The notes beneath the pieces were generated by a model. It searched no databases. It was not told the origin of the DNA and worked only from the letters and a program-made list of their open reading frames with translations. A stretch of DNA of 46,751 nt from Candidatus Gastranaerophilales bacterium (GTDB lineage Bacteria; Cyanobacteriota; Vampirovibrionia; Gastranaerophilales; Gastranaerophilaceae): positions 1 to 46,751 of the forward strand of contig CALUWH010000014.1 of the NCBI GenBank assembly GCA_944324435.1, written 5' to 3'. This document shows, in pieces, positions 8,221 to 16,678 of this stretch. How positions within the stretch are numbered: the first letter of the stretch is position 1; each line of letters begins with the position of its first letter. Made by a program: the position numbers and the translations under genes.

Positions 8221-8742
8221 ATGAAAAGTTTTCTCGCATTAATATTCTGTGTCAATATACTATTCATGCCGGCATGCTCAGCAATAATTGAAGATGAGCT
8301 GGTAAATACTACTCTTGATAAGAATTTAAAGATAAAACCGCGCACCCTGGAGTATGAAAGCACTGAGACACCTGTAGAAATCAGGATTAAAAAAGTCCTA
8401 ACAACCAAAACAAAACCGGAAGAAGGCGATATTGTCGAGTTTGAAACAGTATCGGATGTAAAATCATATCCGGCAGGGACTACTGTTACCGGCAGGATTG
8501 AGTTTATTTCAATGAATTACACTTATGGAGTTCCTGCAGACATAATCATCGGAAGTTTTAAGATAGGAAAAACCCCTTTATACGGAGAAATCTCAATAAC
8601 AGGCGCAAACCGGAGTTTATGGCTTCGCCCTTGCGTGATAGCAGGTTCAATATTTTTCGGCGCAGGACTTGCATTAATGCCAATAAGAGGCGGACACGCA
8701 AAGGTTAAACCTTCAAAGACTTATACTGTCTATATGAAATAG
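8221..8742 (+). CDS. Exported protein of unknown function, possible lipoprotein
   Basis: A 173-residue protein with an N-terminal hydrophobic segment ending LFMPACSA, a weak lipobox-like sequence (Cys at residue 19). The middle part is beta-rich, with VEFETVSDVKSYPAGTTVTGRIE, a pattern common in envelope beta-sandwich proteins. A Gly-rich hydrophobic stretch near the C-terminus (VIAGSIFFGAGLALMPI) may be a membrane segment. TAGGA precedes the ATG. Co-transcribed with the M48 protease (7-bp gap), so both may serve the envelope. I do not recognise the family. Confidence 0.75.
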   Translation: MKSFLALIFCVNILFMPACSAIIEDELVNTTLDKNLKIKPRTLEYESTETPVEIRIKKVLTTKTKPEEGDIVEFETVSDVKSYPAGTTVTGRIEFISMNYTYGVPADIIIGSFKIGKTPLYGEISITGANRSLWLRPCVIAGSIFFGAGLALMPIRGGHAKVKPSKTYTVYMK

Positions 8743-9618
8743 TTACTTTTTAAAAAGCTTTTTTTCAAGCTCTTGGGCTGTTTTTGTCTTAGCTAATCCG
8801 CCGAGCGAAGTTTCTTTAAGAAGCGGAGACATCAATTGTCCTGTGATTTTAAGAGTATCGACGATTTCATCCATAGGAATCTTGCTCTCCACTCCGCATA
8901 ATGCAAGTTCAGCCGCAGTTACGGCATGCACCGCAAGAAAAGCATTTCTTTTTATACAAGGCACCTCAACCAATCCGCATACAGGATCACAGGTAAGCCC
9001 CTGAATATTTTTTAACGCGAGCGCAGCTGCCTGTATACACTCTTGAACATTTCCTCCAAGCATTTGCACAAGCGCTCCTGCAGCCATTGCAGATGCGACA
9101 CCGCATTCCGCCTGACAGCCGGCCACAGCACCTGCAAGCTGAACTTTATTTGAAACAAGAAGTCCAATCATACCGGCAGTTAAAAGCCCGTTTACCTGCT
9201 GAATTTCCTGAATTTTCTCTTCTTCTGACACAGCAGCAATAACCGCCGGAACAATTCCGCACGAACCTGCTGTTGGACAGGCAACGATTCTTCCCATTCT
9301 TAAATTTTCTTCTGCAGTTGCAAGCGCGTACGTTGTTATCTTTTCAAAAGTTTTTCCAAAAAGAGCGGCACGCTTTTCAAATCTTTTCGGAAGTTTTACA
9401 CAATCATCCCCGCACCATCCGCTTATGGCTTTTTCTGTAGATTGAAGTCCGTTTTTTATTGCCTCTTTCATTGCAAGCAAATCTTCCAGAACTTTTATTC
9501 TGACAACATCCACGCATTCTTCTGAAAGAGCAGCTTCTTCTTCCTGCGCTATTTCATATATTGCCTTATTTTGTTCACGGCATTTTGTTTCTAAATCATA
9601 AAATGATAATATTGCCAT
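8743..9618 (-). CDS. sdaAA: L-serine ammonia-lyase, iron-sulfur-dependent, alpha subunit
   Basis: A 291-residue catalytic subunit that converts L-serine to pyruvate and ammonia with an oxygen-sensitive [4Fe-4S] cluster. The family motifs are clear: CPTAGSCGIVPAVIAA, GCQAECGVASAMAAG and LTCDPVCGLVEVPC, which supply the cluster cysteines. It shares one base with the stop/start junction of sdaAB, indicating translational coupling. The two-subunit form is typical of Bacillus-type enzymes and anaerobes, and fits an amino-acid-fermenting anaerobe. Confidence 0.95.
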   Translation of the reverse strand: MAILSFYDLETKCREQNKAIYEIAQEEEAALSEECVDVVRIKVLEDLLAMKEAIKNGLQSTEKAISGWCGDDCVKLPKRFEKRAALFGKTFEKITTYALATAEENLRMGRIVACPTAGSCGIVPAVIAAVSEEEKIQEIQQVNGLLTAGMIGLLVSNKVQLAGAVAGCQAECGVASAMAAGALVQMLGGNVQECIQAAALALKNIQGLTCDPVCGLVEVPCIKRNAFLAVHAVTAAELALCGVESKIPMDEIVDTLKITGQLMSPLLKETSLGGLAKTKTAQELEKKLFKK

Positions 9619-10271
9619 TATTTTAATTTCCTGATATTCGTCACAAAATATACATCCGGAATTTCCCGAACCTTTTCCACAACATCTTCTCCGACCGGTA
9701 TATCAAGAGCAACATACATAGAAGCATTTCCGCCCTTTGCGCTTCTGTCACAATGAAGCGATGCTATATTAATTTTTTGTTTTTGAATAATATCGCTTAC
9801 CCTTGATATCATACCCGGTTTATCTTTATACATAAGCAAAAGCGTATGATAAGTTCCGTCAATATTGACAGAAAATCCGTTAATTTTATTTATTCTTATC
9901 TCTCCTGCTCCGACAGAATCTCCCGAAACAGTCATTTTATCATCGATAATAATATCCACAGAATTCGGATGTCTTGAAATATCCTCAACATACTCGTAAG
10001 AGTATTCAATCCCTTGCGCTAAATCAAAAATATTTTTAATTCTTGAATCATCAACAGTGTACCCGAGAAGCCCTGCCAAAAGCCCCTTATCAGTGCCGTG
10101 CCCGAAACCTGTTGTAGCAAAAGAATTATAAAGTATAAATTTCACTTTGGAAAAATCATTCTTATAAATATTCCTTGCCATAAGTCCAAGTCTTACAGCA
10201 CCTGCAGTATGCGAACTTGAAGGCCCGACCATGATAGGAGATATTACCGAGAAAAGAGATTTTTGTTCCAT
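9618..10271 (-). CDS. sdaAB: L-serine ammonia-lyase, iron-sulfur-dependent, beta subunit
   Basis: A 217-residue partner of sdaAA. The N-terminal part has the signature SPIMVGPSSSHTAGAVRLG. The C-terminal 75 residues form an ACT domain beginning around YKDKPGMISRVSDIIQ, a likely serine or regulatory binding module. It lies 2 bp downstream of the receiver-domain gene and overlaps sdaAA by one base, so all three genes probably form one transcript from the promoter at 10920-10948. Confidence 0.94.
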   Translation of the reverse strand: MEQKSLFSVISPIMVGPSSSHTAGAVRLGLMARNIYKNDFSKVKFILYNSFATTGFGHGTDKGLLAGLLGYTVDDSRIKNIFDLAQGIEYSYEYVEDISRHPNSVDIIIDDKMTVSGDSVGAGEIRINKINGFSVNIDGTYHTLLLMYKDKPGMISRVSDIIQKQKINIASLHCDRSAKGGNASMYVALDIPVGEDVVEKVREIPDVYFVTNIRKLK

Positions 10272-10273
10272 TC

Positions 10274-10888
10274 CTAATAATCGTCCTCATCAGTATCAGA
10301 ATCTGCTTTAATATATTTCTCCATTATTCCGTACAAAGCATTTTGCCAGTCGCTATTTTTTTCGAGAAAGAAATCAGCACCACGTGCTTTGCATTGCTGC
10401 TCAATCTCTTTTCTCGGCGATGCCGTTATTACTCCTATAATGGTTTTGCTTCCTGCGGCCGCTGCCATCTTTTTTAGTTCAGTCAGAAGAATAAAACCTT
10501 CACGCTCTGTAGGTATGAATAAGTCCATAACAACGTAAGAATATTTGCGATTTTTAAATTTACTTACTGCATCATAAATTTCTTGAGAACAGTCTATATC
10601 GTAGTCAAACTGGGATAATAAAACCTTTAGTTGGTACGTTATAACCCCCAAATCATCAACAATAAGAATTGCTGGACCGGTTAACTCAGCCTCCTCAACT
10701 ACTCCTCCCGGATATAATGCGCGGCTTACTATGGGCTTTCGAGAGTTTTTATTTAATTCCTTTAAAAGGTCTACTACGTTTATTAGTTGTTTTTTTAAAT
10801 CAAGTAAACCTACCTGTTTGGGCGGAGCTTCGTTTGTTATGTTGTAAAACAATGATAAAAACTCGTCATCTAAGTCTATGCTCGGCAT
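10274..10888 (-). CDS. Response-regulator receiver-domain protein
   Basis: A 204-residue protein with an N-terminal region of about 70 residues of unknown type, followed by a receiver domain. Conserved residues are present: Asp78-Asp79 (ILIVDD), phosphoacceptor Asp122 (VVMDLF), Thr155 (GVITAS) and Lys177 (FFLEKN). There is no DNA-binding output domain and the C-terminus is acidic. I prefer the ATG at 10888, since AGAGG lies 7 nt upstream; the ATG at 10894 is only 1 nt from it. No histidine kinase is adjacent. Being directly upstream of sdaAB suggests co-transcription but not necessarily shared function. Confidence 0.85.
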   Translation of the reverse strand: MPSIDLDDEFLSLFYNITNEAPPKQVGLLDLKKQLINVVDLLKELNKNSRKPIVSRALYPGGVVEEAELTGPAILIVDDLGVITYQLKVLLSQFDYDIDCSQEIYDAVSKFKNRKYSYVVMDLFIPTEREGFILLTELKKMAAAAGSKTIIGVITASPRKEIEQQCKARGADFFLEKNSDWQNALYGIMEKYIKADSDTDEDDY

Positions 10889-10919
10889 AAACATACCTCT
10901 TATTTGTTGCTTTTCAGTT

Positions 10920-10948
10920 ATTATAACACATACAACTTAAAAATGTAA
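10920..10948 (-). promoter_or_regulatory. Promoter of the receiver-sdaAB-sdaAA transcript
   Basis: On the minus strand TTACAT (10943-10948) is followed after exactly 17 bp by a perfect TATAAT (10920-10925). This gives a leader of about 25 nt with an AGAGG ribosome binding site. Confidence 0.7.
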
Positions 10949-10975
10949 GATAGTCCCCCTCATTTGTTTAGATTA

Positions 10976-11004
10976 TTTATGTTTTAATAATTTTAATATA
11001 TAAT
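10976..11004 (+). promoter_or_regulatory. Putative promoter giving a leaderless mRNA
   Basis: TATAAT at 10999-11004 has TTTATG 17 bp upstream. The expected +1 (7 nt after the hexamer) is position 11011, the A of the ATG. No SD-like sequence exists before this ATG. Confidence 0.5.
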
Positions 11005-11010
11005 AAACTT

Positions 11011-11895
11011 ATGAAAAAATTTGTATTTATAATATTTTTTGCTTTTGCGTTTTCTCAAATAAGCTATGCCGGAGATAGTTCGTCTTTTTTTAAACTCTGG
11101 GCTTCTAATAATGACTCAAAAGAAATAAAAACTCTATTGAATGATCAAGTTAAATTTGCAAATGAAACTAATTTTGACAAATTTATAGCAACTTATGATA
11201 AAAGTTATGTTAACGGAGACGGCTTTAATCTCGATACTTATTCTGCGCTTGTCAAAGAAATATGGGAAACCTATGACAAGATTGAATACGATATAAAAAT
11301 TAAAAATATAGATATTGAAAATAATACTGCAATTGCCGAACTTGTTGAGACCTCTTATGCGGAAATTCCTGTTACGGCCAATATGGATGGCATTCTAAAA
11401 AGTGAGGCTAACAGCGTATATTATTTAAAGAAACAGAACGGCGAATGGAAGGTTGTGTCGGATACTGTTTTAAACGAAACAACTTCTATGCTTTACGGAG
11501 ATGCCCGATTCTTGGACATAAAACTTACCGCGCCAACGCAGATTCTTGCCAATACAGAGTATACGGCGACTCTGGAATTTACTCCTCCAAAGGATTATAT
11601 TGCAATTGCCTCTATTGCGAATGACAAGGTTGAGTATCCGCAAAAACAGGCGAAAGAAGTTTTTCGTAAGTTCCCGGAAGATAATATTCTGGAAAGATTA
11701 TTTACTGCAAATTCAGATAATGTAAATGAATATATTATCGCATCCATCGGTTTAACAAAAGCTGCAATCACGGATACAAGCATAAAATTGAGCTTAACCG
11801 GTTTTGGGTATCAGATAACAAGAGTAAATGTAATTCCTCAAAACAAATTTATAACAAACGCCGGAGCAGATGAAAATGATGACAAAGACAAGTAA
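11011..11895 (+). CDS. Exported protein with NTF2/SnoaL-like domain
   Basis: A 294-residue protein with a signal peptide (MKKFVFIIFFAFAFSQISYA). Residues of about 45-150 resemble the cone-shaped NTF2/SnoaL or Cif-like fold: a helical start (FANETNFDKFIATYDKSYV) followed by beta strands carrying AELVETSYAEIPV and VYYLKKQNGEWKVVSD. The C-terminal half looks like a beta-sandwich (TAPTQILANTEYTATLEF). The exact family and function are unknown. It overlaps lspA by about 20 bp. It has no SD and is a leaderless-mRNA candidate. Confidence 0.78.
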   Translation: MKKFVFIIFFAFAFSQISYAGDSSSFFKLWASNNDSKEIKTLLNDQVKFANETNFDKFIATYDKSYVNGDGFNLDTYSALVKEIWETYDKIEYDIKIKNIDIENNTAIAELVETSYAEIPVTANMDGILKSEANSVYYLKKQNGEWKVVSDTVLNETTSMLYGDARFLDIKLTAPTQILANTEYTATLEFTPPKDYIAIASIANDKVEYPQKQAKEVFRKFPEDNILERLFTANSDNVNEYIIASIGLTKAAITDTSIKLSLTGFGYQITRVNVIPQNKFITNAGADENDDKDK

Positions 11896-12361
11896 AATAA
11901 CATACTTTTTAATATCTACAGTGTTTTTTATCTTGTGCGACATGCATTTTTCAAATATTGTAATAGATTATGTAGAGGAGCTGCCTAATAATCCTGTTTT
12001 TGATTTGATTTTTGTTAAAAACACAGGTGCGGCATTTAGTATACTTCAAAATTCCAAAGTATTTCTGGTAGCATTTGCACTCATTGCTATAGTTGGAATA
12101 TCTGCGTACTTGATAAAACATATCCAGAAGACTTCCGTAATCACAACATTCTGGACTGCGATGCTTATTGCTGGGATTTTTTGTAATATGTATGAGAGAT
12201 TGACTTTCGGATACGTAAGAGATTTTTTCAAGCTCAATTTTGTAAATTTTCCTGTATTTAATGTTTCGGATATTTTTATAAATATCAGTGTTTTTGCTAT
12301 AGTTGTAATTATCATTAAGAATAATTACTTTAAAAAGAATAATGAAACTAATAGCAGATGA
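11876..12361 (+). CDS. lspA: Lipoprotein signal peptidase (signal peptidase II)
   Basis: About 161 residues with four membrane helices. It cleaves prolipoproteins after diacylglyceryl modification at the membrane. Conserved blocks are VKNTGAAFSIL, GIFCNMYERLTFGYVRDFF with the first catalytic Asp, and FPVFNVSDIFI with the second. The usual GN-x-x-DR motif is altered to CNMYER, but the Asp pair remains. Three ATGs (11870, 11876, 11879) compete; GGAG at 11863-11866 best fits 11876 (9 nt). It overlaps the genes on both sides, so it belongs to a coupled operon with the rluD-type gene. Confidence 0.9.
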   Translation: MMTKTSKITYFLISTVFFILCDMHFSNIVIDYVEELPNNPVFDLIFVKNTGAAFSILQNSKVFLVAFALIAIVGISAYLIKHIQKTSVITTFWTAMLIAGIFCNMYERLTFGYVRDFFKLNFVNFPVFNVSDIFINISVFAIVVIIIKNNYFKKNNETNSR

Positions 12362-13241
12362 TTTAACAGAAGAAAAACGTTTAGATGTTTATCTTGCAGA
12401 CTATATGCAAGATGTTTCACGCTCCAAAATTCAAACAGAGATAAAGAGGGGCAATATACTTGTCAATTCAAAACCCTCAAAACCGTCTTATATCATAAAA
12501 TCCGGAGACGAGATTGATATTAATGAATCAATATCAACGGTTAAAATTGAGCCTGAAGACATATCGCTTGAAGTCGTTTGGGAAGATAAAAATATGCTTG
12601 TCGTAAATAAGCCGTCCGGAATGCTTACACACCCGACCGGCATTGAGACCACAGGTACTCTTGTGAATGCTCTTATGTTTAAATACGGCGAAAACCTTTC
12701 TGACATCAACGGTGATTTTCGGCGAGGCATTGTTCACAGGCTGGACAGAAACACTTCCGGGCTTTTAATGGTTGCAAAAAATAATAAAACTCACAAATAC
12801 CTCGCGGAAAAGATGAAGAACAAAGAGATTGAAAAAAAGTATCTGGCAATTGTCCGCGGTGTAATTAATGAGAATGAGATAACAATAAATAAACCAATCG
12901 GGCGTAACCCTAACCAGCCGCATAAAATGGCAATAGTTGAAGGCGGAAAAGAGAGTTTATCCATTGTTAAAGTGCTTAAAAGATTTAAAGATGCCTGCTT
13001 GATAGAGGTTACACTAATAACGGGGAGAACCCACCAGATTAGAGTACACCTTGCAAGTATCGGGCATCCGGTTTACAATGATACCCTGTATGGATTTGGG
13101 AAAATGAAGATTAAAACCCAAGAGCAGGTTTTGGAATCTTATAAACTGACTTTTCCAAAACCTTTTAATGGTGAGAAGGTAACTTTAGAAATCCCTATGG
13201 ACACTAAATTATTGAAAGTAATGAATTTCTTGTCAACATAA
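12342..13241 (+). CDS. rluD: RluA/RluD-family rRNA pseudouridine synthase
   Basis: A 299-residue cytoplasmic enzyme. An S4 RNA-binding domain (residues 1-75, with LDVYLADYMQDVSRSKIQ) precedes the catalytic domain with the signature GIVHRLDRNTSGLLMVAK, whose Asp is the nucleophile. GRTHQIRVHLASIGHPV is the other family motif. The domain layout suits RluD (23S rRNA helix 69), although RluC-like specificity cannot be excluded. The 20-bp overlap with lspA reproduces the common lspA-rluD gene order. A terminator follows at once. Confidence 0.92.
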   Translation: MKLIADDLTEEKRLDVYLADYMQDVSRSKIQTEIKRGNILVNSKPSKPSYIIKSGDEIDINESISTVKIEPEDISLEVVWEDKNMLVVNKPSGMLTHPTGIETTGTLVNALMFKYGENLSDINGDFRRGIVHRLDRNTSGLLMVAKNNKTHKYLAEKMKNKEIEKKYLAIVRGVINENEITINKPIGRNPNQPHKMAIVEGGKESLSIVKVLKRFKDACLIEVTLITGRTHQIRVHLASIGHPVYNDTLYGFGKMKIKTQEQVLESYKLTFPKPFNGEKVTLEIPMDTKLLKVMNFLST

Positions 13242-13273
13242 AAAAACGCCGGATGAATTATCCGACGTTTTTT
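13241..13273. terminator. Bidirectional intrinsic terminator between rluD and secY
   Basis: An A-run, ACGCCGGAT, a short loop and ATCCGACGT followed by a T-run form a stem of about 9 pairs with one mismatch. It is flanked by A6 and T6, so it can serve both converging transcripts. Confidence 0.85.
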
Positions 13274-13291
13274 ATGTATTAAATATTTAAT

Positions 13292-14629
13292 CTATTCTTT
13301 CAGGAAAGTTTCATAATTCCTTGCAAGCAGATGTGTTCTGACCTGATTAATCAAATCAAGAGCAACACCAACCATGATGATTAGAGACGTAGCTCCAATC
13401 CCTTGCAGAGTTGTAATCTTAGTGATATAACTTGCAAACGCAGGTACCAGCGCTATAATTCCCAGTCCCATAGCACCAATGAATGTAGTTTTGGTTAGAA
13501 TATTATCTAACGCATCCGCAGTCGGTTTTCCCGGCTTTATACCCGGAATTGAAGAACCGTATTTTTTTAGATTGTTTGCAATTTCCTTAGGCTGCATATT
13601 AGGCATAATTGATGCATAGAAAAAGGTTAGAAAAACAATCATAATAAAATATATTGCGTAATACGTTATACCGCTCGGATTAAATATTTTGTTCAGGACA
13701 AGTACAAAATCCTGAACCCATCCTGCCGGAAGGTTTGCCTGACCGACAAGACTCAATACTGTAGATGGGAAGAGTAATATTGCTACCGCAAAGATGATAG
13801 GCATTACACCGCCCGGATTAAGTTTGAACGGAATAAATGTATTAACTCCGCCGTAAACCTTATTTCCGACCTGTCTTTTCGGGTTAACAATTATTACCTT
13901 TCTGATTGCTTCCTGCATTATTACAATAAATATCATTGTAACAAAGAATATAGTAAGCAGAAGTATCAGCCCCCACATAAGCGCGGAGTCGTTAGAAACC
14001 ATCTGCCAGGTTCTTGAAGAGTATAGCGGAATACCTGATATAATACCTACAAAGATAATGAGCGAACCGCCGTTTCCGATACCTTTTTCAGTTATTAATT
14101 CAGACATCCACATTACAAGAACAGAACCGGCCGTAAGTGTTATAACAGACGAGATATAAAACATTGTATGATTTACACCTGCTGTAATAGCACCCGGAAG
14201 ATGTGCCATATAACCCATAAAGATTATACCCTGGAACAGAGCAAGAACCACGGTAAAAATTCTTGTGTACTGTGAAATCTTGCGTCTTCCGGCTTCTCCG
14301 TCTTCTTTTTGTAATTTTTCCAGAGCAGGAATAATTACTGCCATCAATTGCATAATAATTGATGATGTGATGTATGGTCCGATACCTAAAGCAAATATAG
14401 AAACTTTACCAAGAGCTCCGCCTGAAAACAAATCCAGAAAACCGAGAATATTGTTTCCGGAAGCTATTCTTGAAAATATTTCATTATTTATGCCGTAAAC
14501 CGGCAGATGGATTCCAAATCTGAAAAGCACGAGCATAAGAAAAGTAAAGATTAGCTTTTCTTTTAAGCCTGATGCATTCCACATTGACATCAAATCTGCC
14601 GTAGTAGGCATTCTCATTCCACCTGTCAT
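13292..14629 (-). CDS. secY: Protein translocase subunit SecY
   Basis: A 445-residue, ten-helix channel of the Sec translocon in the inner membrane. Typical segments are FRFGIHLPVYGIN near the N-terminus, FALGIGPYITSSIIMQL, GIGNGGSLIIFVGI, NPGGVMPIIFAVAI and IKPGKPTADALDNIL. It is the last gene of the ribosomal block and shares one base with the end of rplO, as commonly seen. The N-terminus (MTGGMRMPTTADLM) has a second possible Met, so the start is slightly uncertain. Confidence 0.97.
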   Translation of the reverse strand: MTGGMRMPTTADLMSMWNASGLKEKLIFTFLMLVLFRFGIHLPVYGINNEIFSRIASGNNILGFLDLFSGGALGKVSIFALGIGPYITSSIIMQLMAVIIPALEKLQKEDGEAGRRKISQYTRIFTVVLALFQGIIFMGYMAHLPGAITAGVNHTMFYISSVITLTAGSVLVMWMSELITEKGIGNGGSLIIFVGIISGIPLYSSRTWQMVSNDSALMWGLILLLTIFFVTMIFIVIMQEAIRKVIIVNPKRQVGNKVYGGVNTFIPFKLNPGGVMPIIFAVAILLFPSTVLSLVGQANLPAGWVQDFVLVLNKIFNPSGITYYAIYFIMIVFLTFFYASIMPNMQPKEIANNLKKYGSSIPGIKPGKPTADALDNILTKTTFIGAMGLGIIALVPAFASYITKITTLQGIGATSLIIMVGVALDLINQVRTHLLARNYETFLKE

Positions 14630-15078
14630 TATACTAATTCAACCTTTCCGCCTGCTGCCTCGATTTTTTCTTTTGCTGATGGAGTTACATAGTTAGCTTT
14701 AACAGTAATAGCTTTTTTGATTTCTCCGTTGCCTAAAATTCTTAATCCATCGCAAGACGGATGAGCTTTTTTAATACCTTTCAATGACTCTAAAGAGATT
14801 TCAGTGATTTCTAAATCAGCAAGTCTTCCAACATTAATTTCTGCGTAATTGCGTTTGTTAATAACCTGGAATCCTTTTAATTTAGGTAATCTTCTGTAAG
14901 CAGGCATTTGTCCGCCTTCAAAACCTCTTTTAGAAGTTCTGCCGGAGCGTTGTCCTTCACCGTTATGACCGCGGCAAGAAGTTTTACCGTGTCCTGAAGA
15001 ACGTCCTCTGCCGACTCTTTTTGATTTGCCTGTTGAACCTTCAGCAGGTCTTAAATCTTCTAGTGTTATATTTGTCAT
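14629..15078 (-). CDS. rplO: 50S ribosomal protein L15
   Basis: A 149-residue ribosomal protein of normal length. The start is MTNITLEDLRPAEGSTGKSK, followed by KRVGRGRSSGHGKTSCRGHNG and FEGGQMPAYRRLPKLKGF, the glycine/arginine-rich L15 signature. It lies 23 bp after rpmD and shares one base with secY. Confidence 0.97.
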   Translation of the reverse strand: MTNITLEDLRPAEGSTGKSKRVGRGRSSGHGKTSCRGHNGEGQRSGRTSKRGFEGGQMPAYRRLPKLKGFQVINKRNYAEINVGRLADLEITEISLESLKGIKKAHPSCDGLRILGNGEIKKAITVKANYVTPSAKEKIEAAGGKVELV

Positions 15079-15101
15079 TTTATAATTCCTCTTTTTTTTG
15101 T

Positions 15102-15290
15102 CTATTCAACTACTTCAACAAGATGTGAAATTTTGTTAACCATGCCCATAATTGTAGCGCTGTTGTGGTGTGCAACAATCTGGTTTGTTTTGCTTAGCCC
15201 TAAAGCTTGAGCAACTTTTCTCTGAGCTTCTGAGCAGCCGATTAAACTTCTAACAAGTTTTATTTTTATTTCTTTTGTTTTTTCTGCCAT
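15102..15290 (-). CDS. rpmD: 50S ribosomal protein L30
   Basis: 62 residues, the usual L30 size, containing KIKLVRSLIGCSEAQRKV and the C-terminal MVNKISHLVEV. It is the small gene normally found between rpsE and rplO and occupies the expected place here. Confidence 0.95.
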   Translation of the reverse strand: MAEKTKEIKIKLVRSLIGCSEAQRKVAQALGLSKTNQIVAHHNSATIMGMVNKISHLVEVVE

Positions 15291-15338
15291 TTTTATAATC
15301 CTTATTTTACTAATTTATCTAAAAATTTGAATAGCCTA

Positions 15339-16010
15339 TTAGTTTAATAATTCAGCCATAGTCAAACCGCGTTTTTTAGCAACTTCGTTGAACGGTCTGA
15401 GAGCTTTAAGAGCTTCTAAAGTTGCGTTAGCAGCGTTAAGCGGAGATTTTGAACCCAAAGATTTTGAAAGAATGTTTTCAATACCTGCAAGTTCAAGAAC
15501 TGAACGAACAGCGCCGCCTGCGATAATACCAGTACCTTGAGAAGCAGGTCTGAGCATTACTGCACCTGCGCCTGAACGGCCTGTAATCGGGTGCGGAATA
15601 GTTGTCTTAAATATAGGAACTGTGATTAAGTTCTTTCTGCCGTCTGCAATAGCTTTTTGGATTGCGATAATAACTTCTGCAGCCTTAGCACAGCCTACGC
15701 CTACCTGGCCTTTTTTGTTTCCTACGATTACGATAGCTCTAAAGCTTAATTTTTTACCGCCCTTAACAACCTTAGTTACACGACGGATTTGAACAACCTG
15801 TTCTTTCCATTCTGATTCAGGTTTTGCATCGTGAGTTTCAACTCTTTTCTTTCTGCCGCCGCGTTGTCTTTTGGCAGGAGCTTCTGTTGCTTCAACAACA
15901 GCTTCGTCTACAACAACTTCTGCAGCTTCTTCTGCAGCGTTTTCTTCTACAACTGAGGTTTCTTCGGTAACTTCTACTTCGTTAACCCCTTCTAATTTTT
16001 CTTCTGTCAT
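15339..16010 (-). CDS. rpsE: 30S ribosomal protein S5 with long acidic N-terminal extension
   Basis: A 223-residue protein; the S5 core starts at about residue 66 ([20 protein letters not shown]) and has the usual [14 protein letters not shown] and [20 protein letters not shown] segments. The first 45 residues are almost only Glu, Val, Ala and Thr. A short Arg/Lys patch ([10 protein letters not shown]) follows before the core. Typical S5 is near 165 residues, so the extension adds about 55. AGGAAAGG lies upstream of the ATG. It is the first gene of the block, driven by the promoter at 16139-16167. Confidence 0.96.
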   Translation of the reverse strand: MTEEKLEGVNEVEVTEETSVVEENAAEEAAEVVVDEAVVEATEAPAKRQRGGRKKRVETHDAKPESEWKEQVVQIRRVTKVVKGGKKLSFRAIVIVGNKKGQVGVGCAKAAEVIIAIQKAIADGRKNLITVPIFKTTIPHPITGRSGAGAVMLRPASQGTGIIAGGAVRSVLELAGIENILSKSLGSKSPLNAANATLEALKALRPFNEVAKKRGLTMAELLN

Positions 16011-16138
16011 GTTATACCTTTCCTATTTTTCTAACATTCTACTTTTTGATTTGTTTCATTCGAATATACAAACAACAAAAACATCCGAAATCCGGCGTTT
16101 AATATATATTCAAATGTGGGTTATTTTCTGACAGGAAA

Positions 16139-16167
16139 ATTGTATAACAAATATGCTTAAATATCAA
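16139..16167 (-). promoter_or_regulatory. Promoter of the rpsE-rpmD-rplO-secY block
   Basis: On the minus strand TTGATA (16162-16167) and TACAAT (16139-16144) are separated by exactly 17 bp, 5 of 6 matches in each box. The predicted start near 16132 leaves a leader of about 120 nt before rpsE. This marks the block as an independent transcription unit. Confidence 0.7.
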
Positions 16168-16192
16168 GCGGCAGCCGTAAAATTTCTTTACA

Positions 16193-16669
16193 TTAGCCTG
16201 CAACCAGCTTGGAGAGGGTATAGTGTATGTAATAGGCATAAGCAATCCCGAACAGGGCTCCCACAAAAACCTGCAGAGGGGTATGTCCTAGGAGTTCTTT
16301 TAATTTGCCTCCGAGCTCAAGTAGTTCGTGTTTATAAAAATCTTCTATAATTTTATTAAGACAGGCTGCCTGTTTCCCTGCGGCACGCCTAACGCCTGCG
16401 GCGTCATACATTACAATAAAGGCATATCCGAGTGCAATTGCAAATTCAATGGACTGAAAACCTTGGATTAGTCCTACGGTTGTTGAAAGTCCCATAACAC
16501 CTGCTGAGTGTGAACTTGGCATGCCGCCTGTAGTGGTAAAGAGCCGCAAATCAAGTTTTCTCTTTGATATTAAATGTAGAACACATTTTATAATCTGGGC
16601 TGCTACTATTCCGGAAAACGCTACAAATATTACTTCATACCCGGTACAGTAAATTTGTGATAAGTCCAT
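16193..16669 (-). CDS. Divergent PAP2-family membrane protein (YuiD/DUF212)
   Basis: A 158-residue integral membrane protein. The hallmark TTGGMPSSHSAGVMGLSTTVG is the divergent PAP2 (phosphatidic acid phosphatase-like) motif, and YDAAGVRRAAGKQA is the second conserved block. Members are small multi-helix proteins of unproven function, possibly acting on prenyl or lipid phosphates. It starts 9 bp after ispA, with AGGAG 6 nt before the ATG. Proximity to a polyprenyl synthase supports an isoprenoid-phosphate role, but that is inference. Confidence 0.88.
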   Translation of the reverse strand: MDLSQIYCTGYEVIFVAFSGIVAAQIIKCVLHLISKRKLDLRLFTTTGGMPSSHSAGVMGLSTTVGLIQGFQSIEFAIALGYAFIVMYDAAGVRRAAGKQAACLNKIIEDFYKHELLELGGKLKELLGHTPLQVFVGALFGIAYAYYIHYTLSKLVAG

Positions 16670-16678
16670 TTGACACTC

